DNA of 64,000 bases from Terrilactibacillus sp. S3-3 (GCA_030437565.1 CP129291.1:620001-684000), one strand, 5' to 3'; numbered from the stretch's first letter, positions 36,119 to 47,561 are shown. Numbers and translations: made by a program. Notes: generated by a model from the letters alone, not told the origin.

Positions 36119-37533
36119 CGACAGAGAACTAAAAGAAGAATGTGGTGTTTTCGGCATTTGGGGGCACGAACAGGCAGCAAGATTAACTTATTACGGACTT
36201 CACAGTCTGCAGCATCGCGGCCAGGAAGGTGCTGGCATTGCCGCGACAGATGGTAAAAGGGTTTACGATCACAAAGGACTCGGCTTAGTAAATGACGTGT
36301 TCGATCACGAGCAATTGGAAAAACTTCACGGCTACGCGGCGATCGGCCACGTCCGTTACTCGACTCAGGGCGGCAATATTCTAGCCAATGTTCAGCCGCT
36401 TGTCTTTCGTTCGCGCAAAAAGACACTTTATCGATCGCTCATAACGGCAACCTTGTCAATGCTCACAAACTGAAAAGCGAGCTGGAGGAAAGAGGCAGCA
36501 TTTTTCAAACCACTTCCGACACCGAAGTGCTGGCGCATTTGATTAAACGCGATTTTGCCGATAATTTTGTCGAAAGTGTCAAGCACGCGCTCTCGCTGAT
36601 CAAAGGAGCTTATGCGATTGCGATTCTGACGAAAAAAATAAATTGATTGCGGCGCTCGATCCGAACGGTCTTCGTCCGCTGTCGCTCGGGCGATTGGGCG
36701 AAGCATGGGTTGTGGCATCAGAAACATGCGCCTTTGATTTAATCGGCGCGACCTATGTACGCGATTTGGAACCTGGCGAAATTATAACGATTGACAATAA
36801 CGGTCTTCGTTCGGAATTTTATACGTCGAGGACGGAACATGCCATCTGCAGCATGGAATATATTTATTTTTCCAGACCGGACAGCAACATCGAAGGCATC
36901 AATATTCATGCCGCGAGAAAAAACCTGGGAAGACAACTGGCTATAGAAGCGCCGGTTGAAGCCGATGTCGTAACCGGTGTGCCGGATTCAAGTATTTCGG
37001 CAGCGATTGGCTACGCAGAAGCAACCGGTATTCCTTACGAGCTTGGATTGATTAAAAATCGTTACGTCGGCCGGACGTTTATTCAACCTTCTCAGGAACT
37101 GCGCGAGCAAGGGGTCAAAATGAAGCTGTCGCCGGTGCGGGCGATCATCGAAGGCAAGCGCGTGGTCATGATTGATGATTCGATCGTGCGCGGAACGACG
37201 AGCCGGCGAATCGTGAACATGCTGAAAGAAGCAGGAGCGACGGAAGTCCATGTAAGAATCAGCTCGCCGCCGATTGCCCACCCTTGTTTTTACGGCATTG
37301 ACACATCATCGGCATCGGAACTCATTGCCTCCAAGTATTCGGTGGAAGAGATCCGGCAGCAAATCGGCGCCGATTCGCTCGTCTTTTTAAGTACTGAAGG
37401 GCTGAAAAAAGCGATCGGCAGAAATCCGGCAATGAAGAACTGCGGCCAGTGTATGGCCTGTTTTACCGGCGAATATCCGACCGATATTTTATCGGATACG
37501 GTTCTGCCGCATGAAAAGGAACTGTTGGTTTGA
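36106..37533 (+). CDS. purF: amidophosphoribosyltransferase, frameshifted
   Basis: First committed step: PRPP plus glutamine to phosphoribosylamine. ATG 36106 needs one more T in the T6 run to read [20 protein letters not shown], where Cys after EE is the nucleophile exposed when a short propeptide is removed. Further lesions lie near 36420 (correct: IAHNGNLVNAHKLKSELEER) and in the A7 run near 36633 (LTKNKLIAALDPNGL). The PRPP loop is VVMIDDSIVRGTTSRRI. Cysteines in HPCFYGID and NCGQCMACFTG match the 4Fe-4S ligands of the B. subtilis enzyme. Ends at 37533. Confidence 0.95.
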
Positions 37534-37545
37534 GGAGGGTGAAGG

Positions 37546-38575
37546 ATGGCCGATGCATATAAAAAGGCCGGCGTAGACGTTGAAGCCGGATATGAAGTGG
37601 GATCGGATCGGATCAAGCAGCATGTGGGACGCACTTTCAGAAAAGAAGTGATCGGCGGAATCGGCGGCTTTGGCGGAGCGATCGATCTATCGGCGATGAA
37701 TGTGAAGGAACCTGTTCTCGTTTCCGGAACGGACGGCGTGGGGACGAAACTGATGGTGGCTTTCGAGATGGATCGCCATGATACGATCGGGATCGATGCC
37801 GTGGCGATGTGCGTCAACGATGTGGTCACTCAAGGTGCCGAACCACTCTATTTTTTGGATTATATTGCCAGTGGGGCACTGAAACCTGAAAAAATCGAAG
37901 CGATTGTCAAAGGTGTGGCCGAAGGATGTCTTCAAGCCGGATGCGCGCTGATCGGCGGGGAAACGGCGGAGATGCCCGGTATGTATGACGAGTCGGAATA
38001 TGATGTCGCCGGCTTTTCAGTGGGTGTTGTCGACAAACCGAAGCGGATTACCGGCTCCGCCCTTCAGCCTGGAGATAAACTGATCGGGCTGGCCTCAAAC
38101 GGATTCACAGCAACGGTTACTCGCTTGTTCGGAAAATTGTGGCGGACAGCGGCCTCAGCTTTCACGATCCATTTGCGCCGAATCCGGACCTTTCGATCGG
38201 TGACGAACTGCTGAAACCGACGCGCATTTATGTGAAGCCGGTGCTCGGTTTGTTAAAAGATATCGAGATCAAAGGGATGGCACACATTACCGGCGGCGGT
38301 TTTTATGAAAACGTGCCGAGGATGTTCGCCGGCGGCCTGGGAGCGGTTATCGACACACAATCCTGGCCGGTTCCGGCTGTTTTCGGGTGGCTGAAAGATC
38401 TCGGAAAGCTGAACCTTGATGATATGTTCCATACGTTCAACATGGGGATCGGCATGGTTGTCGCCGTATCCGCGGATGATGCTGAAGAGGCGGCCCGTCG
38501 CCTGAACGAACTTGGCGAAACGGCCTATATGATCGGCGAAGTGACGGAAAAAAAAACAAGGACTTGAGCTGGTGA
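37546..38575 (+). CDS. purM: AIR synthetase (FGAM cyclo-ligase), frameshifted
   Basis: Closes the imidazole ring with [34 protein letters not shown] and [20 protein letters not shown] are the family motifs. A lost C near 38104 breaks [20 protein letters not shown]; the next frame continues [18 protein letters not shown]. Two surplus A at 38548-38556 hide the natural end EVTEKNKDLSW at 38573-38575. GAGGGTGAAGG precedes ATG 37546. About 342 residues. Confidence 0.95.
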
Positions 38576-38581
38576 ATGTTC

Positions 38582-39192
38582 ATGAAGCATAAAATAGCGG
38601 TTTTTGCATCAGGAAACGGCAGCAATTTTCAAGCGATTATTGATAATATTAACAGCGGCAAAATAGCGGCGGAAGCTCGACTGCTGGTTTGCGACCAGCC
38701 GGGCGCCTATGTCATTGAACGCGCCAGGGCGGCCGCGGTTCCGGCCTTTGTTATCTCACGAAAAGATTTTGACAGCAAGCAGGCGTTTGAAACGGCGATT
38801 CTTGAGGCCTGCAAAGCGCATGATGTGGATGATATCTTTTTGGCAGGCTACATGCGGATCATCGGCCGGACGCTTCTGAACGCCTATCCGCACCGGATCG
38901 TGAACATCCATCCATCGCTTTTGCCTTTTTCAAGGGCTCGATGCCATTGGACAGGCCTTTGAAAAAGGGGTCAAAATCACCGGCGTCACGATCCATTACA
39001 TTGATGAAGGGGTCGATACCGGCCCGATCATTGCCCAGGCGGCGGTGCCGATCATGGAAACAGACGACATCGAACAATTGACCGCACGGGTGCACGAAAC
39101 TGAGCACCGTCCGTCTCTATCCGGAAACAATCGCAAAATTACTGGAAAATGGAGAAAGGGAGAATTGTTGTGGCAAAACGTGCCTTAGTTAG
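38582..39192 (+). CDS. purN: GAR transformylase, frameshifted
   Basis: Transfers formyl from 10-formyl-THF to [23 protein letters not shown] starts at 38582; 38576 is an alternative in-frame start, and neither has a strong ribosome binding site. The catalytic region [10 protein letters not shown] breaks at a T-run near 38928; restored, it runs [20 protein letters not shown] and [17 protein letters not shown] duplication near 39108-39115 breaks the end, which would read [17 protein letters not shown] and stop at 39190-39192 inside purH. About 200 residues. Confidence 0.93.
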
Positions 39193-40708
39193 TGTTTCAG
39201 ATAAAACAGGACTGATACCTTTTGTAAAAAAATTGGTCGATGCAGGTGTGGAAATCATTTCGACAGGCGGAAAAAAAAAAATTAATTGAAGACGCCGGGC
39301 TGCCCGTCCGTTCGGTCAGCGACGTCACTGGATTCCCGGAAATTCTGGACGGCCGCGTTAAGACGCTCCATCCGGCGATTCACGGCGGACTGCTCGCTGT
39401 TCGGGACAAAGAATCACACATGGCGGCGATTGCCGAACATGACATCCATCCGATTGATTTTGTTGTCGTCAATCTGTATCCGTTTAAAGAAACCATCTCT
39501 AAGCCGGATGTCGCTTATGAAGATGCGGTAGAAAACATCGACATCGGCGGACCGAGCATGCTGCGTTCTGCCGCCAAAAATCACCGCAGTGTAACGGTGG
39601 TCTGCGATCCGGCCGACTATGATACGGTTGCCGAGGCTTTGGCCGGCGGCGACATCCCATTTGAGCTGAAGCAGAAACTGGCGGCCAAAGTCTTTCGCCA
39701 CACGGCAGCCTATGATGCGCTGATCGCCGATTACTTTACGAAACAAACGGGCGACGTTTTCCCGGAAAAATTAACCCTTACTTATGAGAAAAAACAAGAT
39801 TTGCGCTACGGTGAAAACCCGCACCAAAAAGCCGCTTTTTACAGCGAACCGCTGAAAAATGAAGCGACGATCGCCGAAGCGGTCCAACTTCACGGCAAAG
39901 CGCTCTCTTACAACAATATTAAAGACGCCGACGCGGCGCTCGGCATCTTGCAGGAATTTAAACAGCCGGCAGCCGTTGCGGTCAAACATATGAACCCATG
40001 CGGCATCGGCATCGGCGAAACATTGAATGAAGCTTATGACAGGGCGTACGAAACCGATCCTGTCTCGATTTTCGGCGGCATTATCGCGCTGAATCGCGAA
40101 GTCGAAAAGAGCTGGCGGAAAAACTGCACAGCATTTTCCTGGAAATCATCATTGCGCCATCGTATTCAAGCGAAGCGCTGGCCATTCTTGAAAAGAAGAA
40201 AAATATTCGCCTGCTCACGGTGAAATTAACAGATGATAACCAAAATTACACGCAATACACGTCGGTTCGCGGCGGCATGCTCGTTCAAGATTTGGATACA
40301 AAAGGTTATGAAGATGTGAAAGATAACCTGAAAGTTGTCACGAACCGCAAGCCGACGGACAAAGAAATGGAAGATCTGGCCTTCGCCTGGACAATTGTCA
40401 AGCATGTCAAGTCCAATGCGATTGCCCTTGTGAAAGAAGGCCGGATGGTCGGCATGGGCGGCGGACAAACGAACCGCGTTGGTGCGGCCAAAATCGCGAT
40501 CGAAGAAGCGGGCGAAAAGGCGAAGGGCGCGGTGCTGTCATCCGATGCTTTCTTCCCGATGGGCGACACGGTCGAAGCGGCCGCCAAAGCCGGTGTGACC
40601 GCGATCATCCAGCCGGGTGGTTCGATCCGCGATCAAGAATCGATCGATAATGCCAACAAATACAACATTGCCATGGTCTTTACCGGCATGCGCCACTTCA
40701 AGCACTGA
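39170..40708 (+). CDS. purH: bifunctional AICAR formyltransferase/IMP cyclohydrolase, frameshifted
   Basis: Last two steps to IMP. GTG 39170 follows GGAGAAAGGGAG and gives [20 protein letters not shown]. The poly-A run at 39272-39283 breaks the frame ([12 protein letters not shown]). The cyclohydrolase part has [20 protein letters not shown] and [18 protein letters not shown]. The transformylase part has [17 protein letters not shown] and [11 protein letters not shown] with its catalytic Lys/His. A second break near 40106 (restored: [20 protein letters not shown]) precedes GGMLVQDLD and [20 protein letters not shown]. Ends at 40708. Confidence 0.95.
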
Positions 40709-40787
40709 TTAAGTGTCGGTTAGGGATGCCGGATTGTCGTCCTGTGCGCAAAAAACAACTTTTTTTGCGGCAGGGCGCTTTCTATCT
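40709..40787. other. spacer after purH
   Basis: Short spacer with TTTTTTTGCGGCAGGGCGC; no good terminator stem. Confidence 0.3.
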
Positions 40788-40978
40788 TTTATCCCGCATT
40801 AAGCCCCCTCAAGGCTTTAATGAATTTTAATGAATTCGAAGAAGCATAGGCGGGAGGATAACTGCCCGTAAAAGCCCAGTCTTAGGAACACAGACTAAAG
40901 GTGCCACATCCTGTGGGCCGCAACTAACAATCAGCGGGGGATGGAAGAAAACTCCAACTGATGAAGTTTCACTTTACG
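40788..40978 (+). mobile_element. IS200/IS605-like non-autonomous element, copy 1
   Basis: About 190 bases with internal hairpins, starting after TTTAT with CCCGCATTAA and ending CTGATGAAGTTTCAC. It shares the words GAATTCGAAGAAGCATA, ACTGCCCGTAAAAGCCC, CCACATCCTGTGG and GCTAACAATCAG-like sequence with copy 2 at 42375-42875. No coding capacity. The structure and TTTAT target-like flank suggest a palindrome-associated element mobilised by a Y1 transposase. It separates purH from purD. Confidence 0.55.
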
Positions 40979-41007
40979 AAATTAAGATTGAGAGGTGGAC
41001 TTTCGAT

Positions 41008-42263
<1,256 letters not shown>

Positions 42264-42294
42264 GTTTTCTTCAAAATAATCATCAATCAAGATT

Positions 42295-42329
42295 GCCCGC
42301 CCGATTTTTGGGGCGGGTTTTTTTTTATA
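42295..42329 (+). terminator. terminator of the pur operon
   Basis: GCCCGCC pairs with GGGCGGG around CGATTTTTG, followed by about nine T. Confidence 0.92.
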
Positions 42330-42374
42330 TTGCACAGAGTCTATCATGACCTGTCGATTTTTTGTGAAATAATA

Positions 42375-42875
42375 TTTATCCCGCATTAACGGGCAGTAAG
42401 ACTCCCACCTCAAGACTTCAATAAATTCGAAGAAGCATATGTGGGAGACAACTGCCTGTAAAAGCCCGGTCTTTAGGAATACAGACTAAGGGCGCCACAT
42501 CCTGTGGCAACGTCTGTATGACCCACATCCTGTGGGCCGCAGCTAACAATCAGTGGGGGTGGAGGTTCGACAGTTTAGGCTTGAGGTTCGACAGTTTAGG
42601 CTGAGGTGAGGTTCGACAGTTTAGGCTTGAGGTTCGACAGTTTAGACTTGAGGTTCGACAGTTTAGACTTGAGGTTCGACAGGTTAGGTCTCGGGTTCGA
42701 CAGTTTAGACTCGAGGTTCGACAGTTTAGACTCGAGGTTCGACAGTTTAGACTCGAGGTTCGACAGTTTAGGCTTGAGGTTCGACAGTTTAGGCTTGAGG
42801 TTCGACAGTTTAGACTTGAGGTTCGACAGGTTAGGCCTGAAACACCCACTGCTGAAGTTTCAACTTATTTTCTAA
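42375..42875 (+). mobile_element. IS200/IS605-like non-autonomous element, copy 2, carrying a tandem array
   Basis: Begins TTTATCCCGCATTAACGGGC and follows copy 1 closely to AACAATCAGTGGGGG at about 42559. The matching right end (CCCACTGCTGAAGTTTCAAC) appears only at about 42847. The 280 bases between are the 13-unit array, so the array lies in what is the loop of the terminal hairpin in copy 1. Outer hairpins pair CTCCCAC with GTGGGAG and GCCACATCC with GGATGTGGC-like segments. Confidence 0.55.
42562..42838. repeat. 21-base tandem array (type B, 13 units)
   Basis: Thirteen units of mostly exactly 21 bases, consensus GAGGTTCGACAGTTTAGACT plus one base. Variation is confined to the third quarter (GGCTT, GACTT, GACTC) with two GGTTAGG variants. 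Each strand is open as a seven-residue repeat, but no start or codon bias supports coding. Confidence 0.93.
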
Positions 42876-42954
42876 AATAATTTAATAATTTAACTTTTTT
42901 GATAAAAAAAAAATGATATTTGGATTTTAATTTTTAGTGGTAAATAAAGAATGT
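42876..42954. other. A+T-rich spacer
   Basis: No feature seen apart from homopolymer tracts. Confidence 0.3.
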
Positions 42955-43125
42955 AGGCTTGGTAATTAGGCAGAGTCAACTACCCACCGCTTAACGGTTT
43001 CGCCGTATGAAGTCGGGGGCTTATCTATGACTAGCTCCAGCCTTGAGACAAAGGCTACGTTCGTGGCGTGCATACCCTGGGATGAGAAAATGTTTGTAAA
43101 TTCTATACAGATCTGTCTGTATTTG
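42955..43125. mobile_element. possible tnpB-type element end
   Basis: GTCAACTACCCACCGCTTAA, a hairpin with CGGTTTCGCCG, then GCTCCAGCCTTGAGACAAAG and CCCTGGGATGAGAAAATG. I associate these words with the conserved non-coding ends of Bacillus IS605/IS1341-type elements (the region that forms the omega RNA). No tnpB gene is present, so the call is tentative. Confidence 0.35.
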
Positions 43126-43216
43126 TCAACTGAAAAAAAAAATCTAATAAAATTGCCAAATCATACTGGTCTAATTGCCAGATACAGATTTTACGATTTT
43201 AATGGGGAGAATGATG

Positions 43217-44372
43217 ATGGATAAAAGAGAAGCCGTTGAATTATTGAAAGATGTGCTGAAAATTAACACAACGAATCCGCCGGGCAATGAAGCGGCCCTT
43301 GTGGAACGGCTGATTCCTGTTTTTGAAAAAGCCGGCATTCTGGTGGAAACGATTGATTACTGTGAAGGAAGGAAACAGCTCATTGCCCGTTACCAATGCA
43401 GTGATGAAGGAAAAACACTTGGCTTCAGCGGCCCATGGATGTGGTGCCGACCGGCGATCTGCCCTGGGATCATGATCCGTTTGCAGCCGAAGAAATGGAC
43501 GGCAGGATTTACGGCCGCGGTGCCGGCGACATGAAGAGCGGACTGATTGCCATCGTTGCGGCGATGATCCAATTGAAAGAGGAAGGTGTGCCGCTGAAAG
43601 GAGCGATTAAATTTATCGCCACGGTCGGTCGGAGAGGAAACATCGTCAATCGGCGCCAAACAGCTGGTGAAATGGGGGGGCCGCCGATGATCTCAATGCC
43701 CTTATAATCGCCGAACCGACCGGAAACCAATTGGCCATCGCCGAGAAAGGGGCCTTGTGGCTGAGAATCACGACTTACGGCAAAACAGCACACGGCTCAA
43801 CTCCGGAGAACGGGATCAATGCCAACGAACACATGATTGCGATTTTGGCAAGATTTTTGTGTGAATTTAAACTCGATTTCGAACCCGACGAGCTGCTCAG
43901 CGAACCGACGTCCAGCATCGATGTCCTGCACGGCGGCAACGGGACCAATGTCATTCCTGATAAGTGTACGGTTGAGATCGACATTCGGACGCTGCCCTCG
44001 CAAAACCACAAGGAAATTATCCGTTCCATGCAGGTACTGATTGATTCTGTCAAGAAGGATTATCCGGATTTGCAGGCGGATATCGAAGTGATTAATGATT
44101 TGGATTCGGTGCAAACACCGGCTGATGATCCTTTTGTTCAACAATTGAAGCAAGCGATAGAGAGTGTGACTGGAAAGACCGTCATCCCATATGGCAGCTC
44201 CGGTTATACCGATGGCGCATCCTTCGCCCAGTCCCGTAAAAAGTACCCGATCACCATTGTCGGTCCGGGAAATCCTTCACTGTCGCACCAGCCTAATGAA
44301 TACATCGAAATAAAAGATTTTTTCAACAGCATAGCTATTTACAAGAAAATTGCAACTGATTTTTTGAAATAG
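43217..44372 (+). CDS. M20 family peptidase (ArgE/DapE type), frameshifted
   Basis: Zinc amidohydrolase related to acetylornithine deacetylase and succinyl-diaminopimelate desuccinylase. MDKREAVELLKDVLKINTTN, NPPGNEAALVERLIPVFEKA, then after a lost base near 43434 MDVVPTGDLPWDHDPF (zinc-ligand Asp; the His just before is hit by the lesion) and GRIYGRGAGDMKSGLIAI. A four-base duplication (GGTC-like, near 43625-43632) and one extra G in G7 at 43674-43680 break the middle, which should read VGEETSSIGAKQLVKWG. The dimerisation domain TTYGKTAHGSTPENGINANE and the C-terminus are intact. Of three ATGs, 43217 is best spaced from GGGGAG. Confidence 0.85.
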
Positions 44373-44469
44373 AATGGCGCTGCGGCTGCATTGGTTGCGA
44401 TCTGCAGCTTAAAACCGATTATGCCGGCAGCACATACATGCGGCATTGAATTTATTATCGGCGCGGGTA

Positions 44470-45075
44470 AATAACTGCCGAAAGTTGACAAAGGCCTAGG
44501 TTCCGCGCTCGACTTGTTAATAAAAGCAGAAATCTTGTTAATAAACTACGAAAAGTTGTTAATAAACCGCCGAAAGTTGAACAAAGGCCCGAGCCCCGCC
44601 CTCAACTTGTTAATAAGCAGAAATCTTGTTAATAAACCACGAAAAGTTGTTAATAAACTGCCGAAAGTTGAACAAAGGCCCGAATCCCGCCCTCAACTTG
44701 TTAATAAAAGCAGAAATCTTGTTAATAAACTACGAAAAGTTGTTAATAAACCGCCGAAAGTTGAACAAAGGCCTAGGTTCCGCGCTCGACTTGTTAATAA
44801 AAGCAGAAATCTTGTTAATAAAACGCGAAAAGTTGTTAATAAACTGCCGAAAGTTGAACAAAGGCCTAGGTTCCGCGCTCGACTTGTTAATAAAAGCAGA
44901 AATCTTGTTAATAAAACGCGAAAAGTTGTTAATAAACTGCCGAAAGTTGAACAAAGGCCCGAGCCCTGTCCTCGACTTGTTAATAAAAGCAGAAATCTTG
45001 TTAATAAACTACGAAAAGTTGTTAATAAACCGCCGAAAGTTTATTAAAGGGCCTTAGCCTGCCCCCGGCTTGTTT
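44470..45075. repeat. 93-base tandem array built of 21-base subunits (type C)
   Basis: About six copies of a 93-base unit. Each consists of three 21-base subunits starting TTGTTAATAAA (ending in AGCAGAAATC, CTACGAAAAG or CCGCCGAAAG) plus a 30-base block TTGAACAAAGGCC followed by a variable end. Units differ mainly in the last block (CTAGGTTCCGCGCTCGAC or CGAGCCCCGCCCTCAAC). It starts about 100 bases after the M20 gene. Long frames through it are a by-product of the period. Confidence 0.92.
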
Positions 45076-45223
45076 ATAACCTGTGAACAATTGTTCAAAC
45101 CGCTCGTAACGGATTAACGTGACCGGGCACAGATTAGCAGGACAGCAGATTCAAAAAGAGGCCGTCCCAAAAGGATAATGAGCCGACCGTCTAAGTATAT
45201 GAAAATATTCTATTGAAATAGAG
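45076..45223. other. intergenic region
   Basis: Contains AGAGGCCGTCCCAAAAGG near 45156, a word often seen at ends of insertion sequences in Firmicutes; nothing else recognised. Confidence 0.3.
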
Positions 45224-45275
45224 AAAGGCTGTTTCATGGTCAAAAAAAAAGACCGATGAGACAGCCTCTTTTTTC
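45224..45275 (+). terminator. stem-loop element, copy 1
   Basis: AGGCTGTTTCATGGTC pairs with GACCGATGAGACAGCCT around poly-A and is followed by CTTTTTT. Nearly the same element follows the dehydrogenase gene at 47510. No gene ends just before this copy. Confidence 0.65.
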
Positions 45276-45706
45276 TGACAACATCGGTTCTAAGCGATAT
45301 CGCTTAATAAAAGACGATCTGGCTTTATTATTTTACCTTTTCGCCGATGGTGTGTCATTTATTTTGAGTGGGAATCAATTGTTAACTTGAATCATAAATT
45401 TATAAATGTTTATGTGATCTTACATTCAGGGGAGATGGTTCCCCTGTTTTTATAAAAAAGGAAGTTTTTGCCGGGAACACCGGATCAGCCCTTGTTTTGT
45501 TCATTTTTTAGGGAACGATGGGGGACAAGGCCGATGCCTGCCGTAAAATTAAAGAAAAAAATTGGGTTCGTGCAATGATTCGGCCGTTCTGCGGCAGCCA
45601 GGACAGTTAGTACCTAAGGCTAATTTTGAATTGATGATGAAGTTCTGAATATTAGACAGCTGCCGGCAGGCTTTGTTTTAGGTTTTGTGCAAAAGGGGGA
45701 CTGAAC
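45276..45706. other. region upstream of mntP
   Basis: About 430 bases without a gene. A small perfect hairpin GCCTGCCGGCAGC lies near 45659-45672. I looked for the manganese (yybP-ykoY) riboswitch and could not recognise it. Confidence 0.4.
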
Positions 45707-46279
45707 ATGCCGTTTCCGGGTCAAATCAATGAAGATTTCGCTTTAGTCATTATGGCCTTGGCACTTAGCATGGATGCTTTTTCAATTTGTCTGGCTATAG
45801 GCATGACAAAACCGCGCTTAAGACAGATTGTAAAAATAGGCATAGTGATCGGCTTATTCCATGTCATCATGCCTTTTATTGGCATACTTATCGGCGAAAT
45901 ATTGTCCGAGCACTTTAAGGCGATAGCCGATATCGTTGGGGGAATGCTTTTAGTGGTGCTTGGCGGACAAATGATCATCGACTTCTTTCAGAAAAGGAAT
46001 GCACGGATCATCCCTGTGCAGCCCAAGGGGATCGGCCTCATTATTTTTGCTTTGAGCCTCAGCCTCGATAGTTTCTCGGTGGGCCTCAGCCTGGGGGTCT
46101 ATGGGGCTAAAATGCTGGTAACTATTGTGATCTTCGGCTTGGTAAACCTCTTTTTGGCTTGGGCAGGCCTTTTGATTGGCAGAAAGACGCACACATTTTT
46201 CGGCCTGTACGGAGAGGCCATTGGCGGTCTCATTCTTCTTGTGCTTGGCTTTCGGATGCTTTTTCAAATGCATTTTTAA
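45707..46279 (+). CDS. MntP-type manganese efflux pump family protein
   Basis: 190 residues with six predicted membrane spans. The internal repeat places an acidic residue in the first and fourth spans: ALALSMDAFSICLAIGMTKP and ALSLSLDSFSVGLSLGVYG, the metal-binding signature of the MntP/YebN/YwlD family. Glycine-rich spans such as IVGGMLLVVLGGQMIID and GLILLVLGFRMLFQMHF complete the fold. GGGGGA precedes ATG 45707. It would export Mn2+; specificity within the family is not certain. Intact. Confidence 0.85.
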   Translation: MPFPGQINEDFALVIMALALSMDAFSICLAIGMTKPRLRQIVKIGIVIGLFHVIMPFIGILIGEILSEHFKAIADIVGGMLLVVLGGQMIIDFFQKRNARIIPVQPKGIGLIIFALSLSLDSFSVGLSLGVYGAKMLVTIVIFGLVNLFLAWAGLLIGRKTHTFFGLYGEAIGGLILLVLGFRMLFQMHF

Positions 46280-46504
46280 AGACTTTTTGTATCCGCCGGC
46301 CAGCGGATGGACTGATTAACGGTCGAGTAAACAAGGACATCCTCTCCTTAAAAGACGCCGGCTTTCTCATAAGTTTCGGCTTTCCTGGCGACAATAGTGG
46401 AGGCTGGGTCCCGTTCATCGTATGTTGTCACAATTTTGCGAAGGGTGTAAAATAACAGCACGATATGTTTTTAATGACACCTTGATATGAAGGAGAGAAT
46501 GAAA
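46280..46504. other. intergenic region
   Basis: No clear feature except AGGAG at 46491-46495, the ribosome binding site of the next gene. Confidence 0.35.
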
Positions 46505-47466
46505 ATGGCTACAGTTAGAAGAGTCGGGATCGTCGGTGTCGGCAATGTCGGGAAAGCGGCGGCTTTTGCGGTTATTCATGACAATGTTGCCGATGAGCTC
46601 TATCTTTCGGACATTGATACGAACGGTGCAAAGGCGAGGCGATGGACTTCGCCGACAGTATTGAATTGACGCAGTCAAGGACGCGTGTGAAAGATGTGCC
46701 TTTGGAGGAACTCGCTGTCTGCGACGTCATTCTTGTCTCGGTGACGGAACGGAAGCAAGTTCTGTCGAGTTCACGATTGGAATTGTTAAAGGGCTCGTCG
46801 GACATTGTTTATGACATCATCCCTAGATTGAGAACAGCAGGTTTCAAAGGGATCTATGTCGTTGCAACGAATCCGTGCGACATTATTACATACTTAGTCT
46901 GGAAATTATCCGGCCTCCCGAGAAAACGGGTCATGGGCACGGGCACGGCGCTTGACAGCATGCGGCTGCGCCGCCAGCTGTCGCTCTCGCTGGGCGATAT
47001 TGATCCTCGCAGCATCAGCGGTTATATGATCGGCGAACATGGCGATTCACAATTTGCAGCTTGGTCGCATGTGGCAATAGGCGGAAAGCCGCTCGATGAG
47101 TATGAAGCCGAACATTTAGATCGCTTTGGGAAAATTGATCGGGACAGCGTGGAAGAAGCAGCCAGGCACTATGGCTGGGAAATCCATAAGCGCAAGGGCA
47201 ATACTCAATTCGGGATTGGCAACGAACTCGCTTTCTTCGCCAAATCGATTCTGAATGACGCGCGAAACATTACCGCCGCGTCGGCCGTTCTGGATGGGGA
47301 ATACGGACGCGGCGACGTGTCGATCGGTGTTCCGGTTGTTTTAAGCAGAGAAGGCATTGAGGAGATTATTAAGCTCAAACTAAATGACAATGAACAAAAA
47401 TCATTCACGGCATCGGCGGATCTCATCAAAGGTTATATCGATCAAGCGCTCGCTCAGCATCAATAA
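46505..47466 (+). CDS. L-lactate/L-2-hydroxyacid dehydrogenase family, frameshifted
   Basis: NAD-dependent LDH/MDH superfamily. MATVRRVGIVGVGNVGKAAA gives the GxGxxG motif. A one-base loss near 46635 separates DIDTNGAKA from EAMDFADSIELTQSRTRVKD. Then come VATNPCDIITYLVWKLSGLP, VMGTGTALDSMRLRRQLSLS and the catalytic His in YMIGEHGDSQFAAWS. Sequence departs from classical LDH towards the L-2-hydroxyisocaproate dehydrogenase type, so the substrate may be a branched or longer 2-oxoacid. ATG 46505 lies nine bases after AGGAG; 46499 is too close. About 320 residues, with a terminator-like stem-loop after it. Confidence 0.8.
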
Positions 47467-47509
47467 AACGCCGATTTTAGTCAATGGAAATGTTGATATT
47501 AAAGGATAG

Positions 47510-47561
47510 AAAGGCTGTTTCATGGTCAAAGAAATGACTCATGAGACAGCCTCATTCTTTT
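47510..47561 (+). terminator. stem-loop element, copy 2
   Basis: AGGCTGTTTCATG pairs with CATGAGACAGCCT, followed by CATTCTTTT. Closely related to the element at 45224-45275 and probably acts as the terminator of the preceding gene. Confidence 0.75.

Noticed and set aside
42562..42838. Repeat protein with RFDSLDL heptads
   Set aside because: Both strands are open because the period is 21; there is no ribosome binding site, start or codon bias.
44514..45057. Two long overlapping frames of about 140-180 codons
   Set aside because: They are by-products of the 93-base repeat, which keeps any stop-free frame open.
45440..45706. Manganese (yybP-ykoY) riboswitch before mntP
   Set aside because: I could not find the paired conserved loops; a few G-rich words are not enough.
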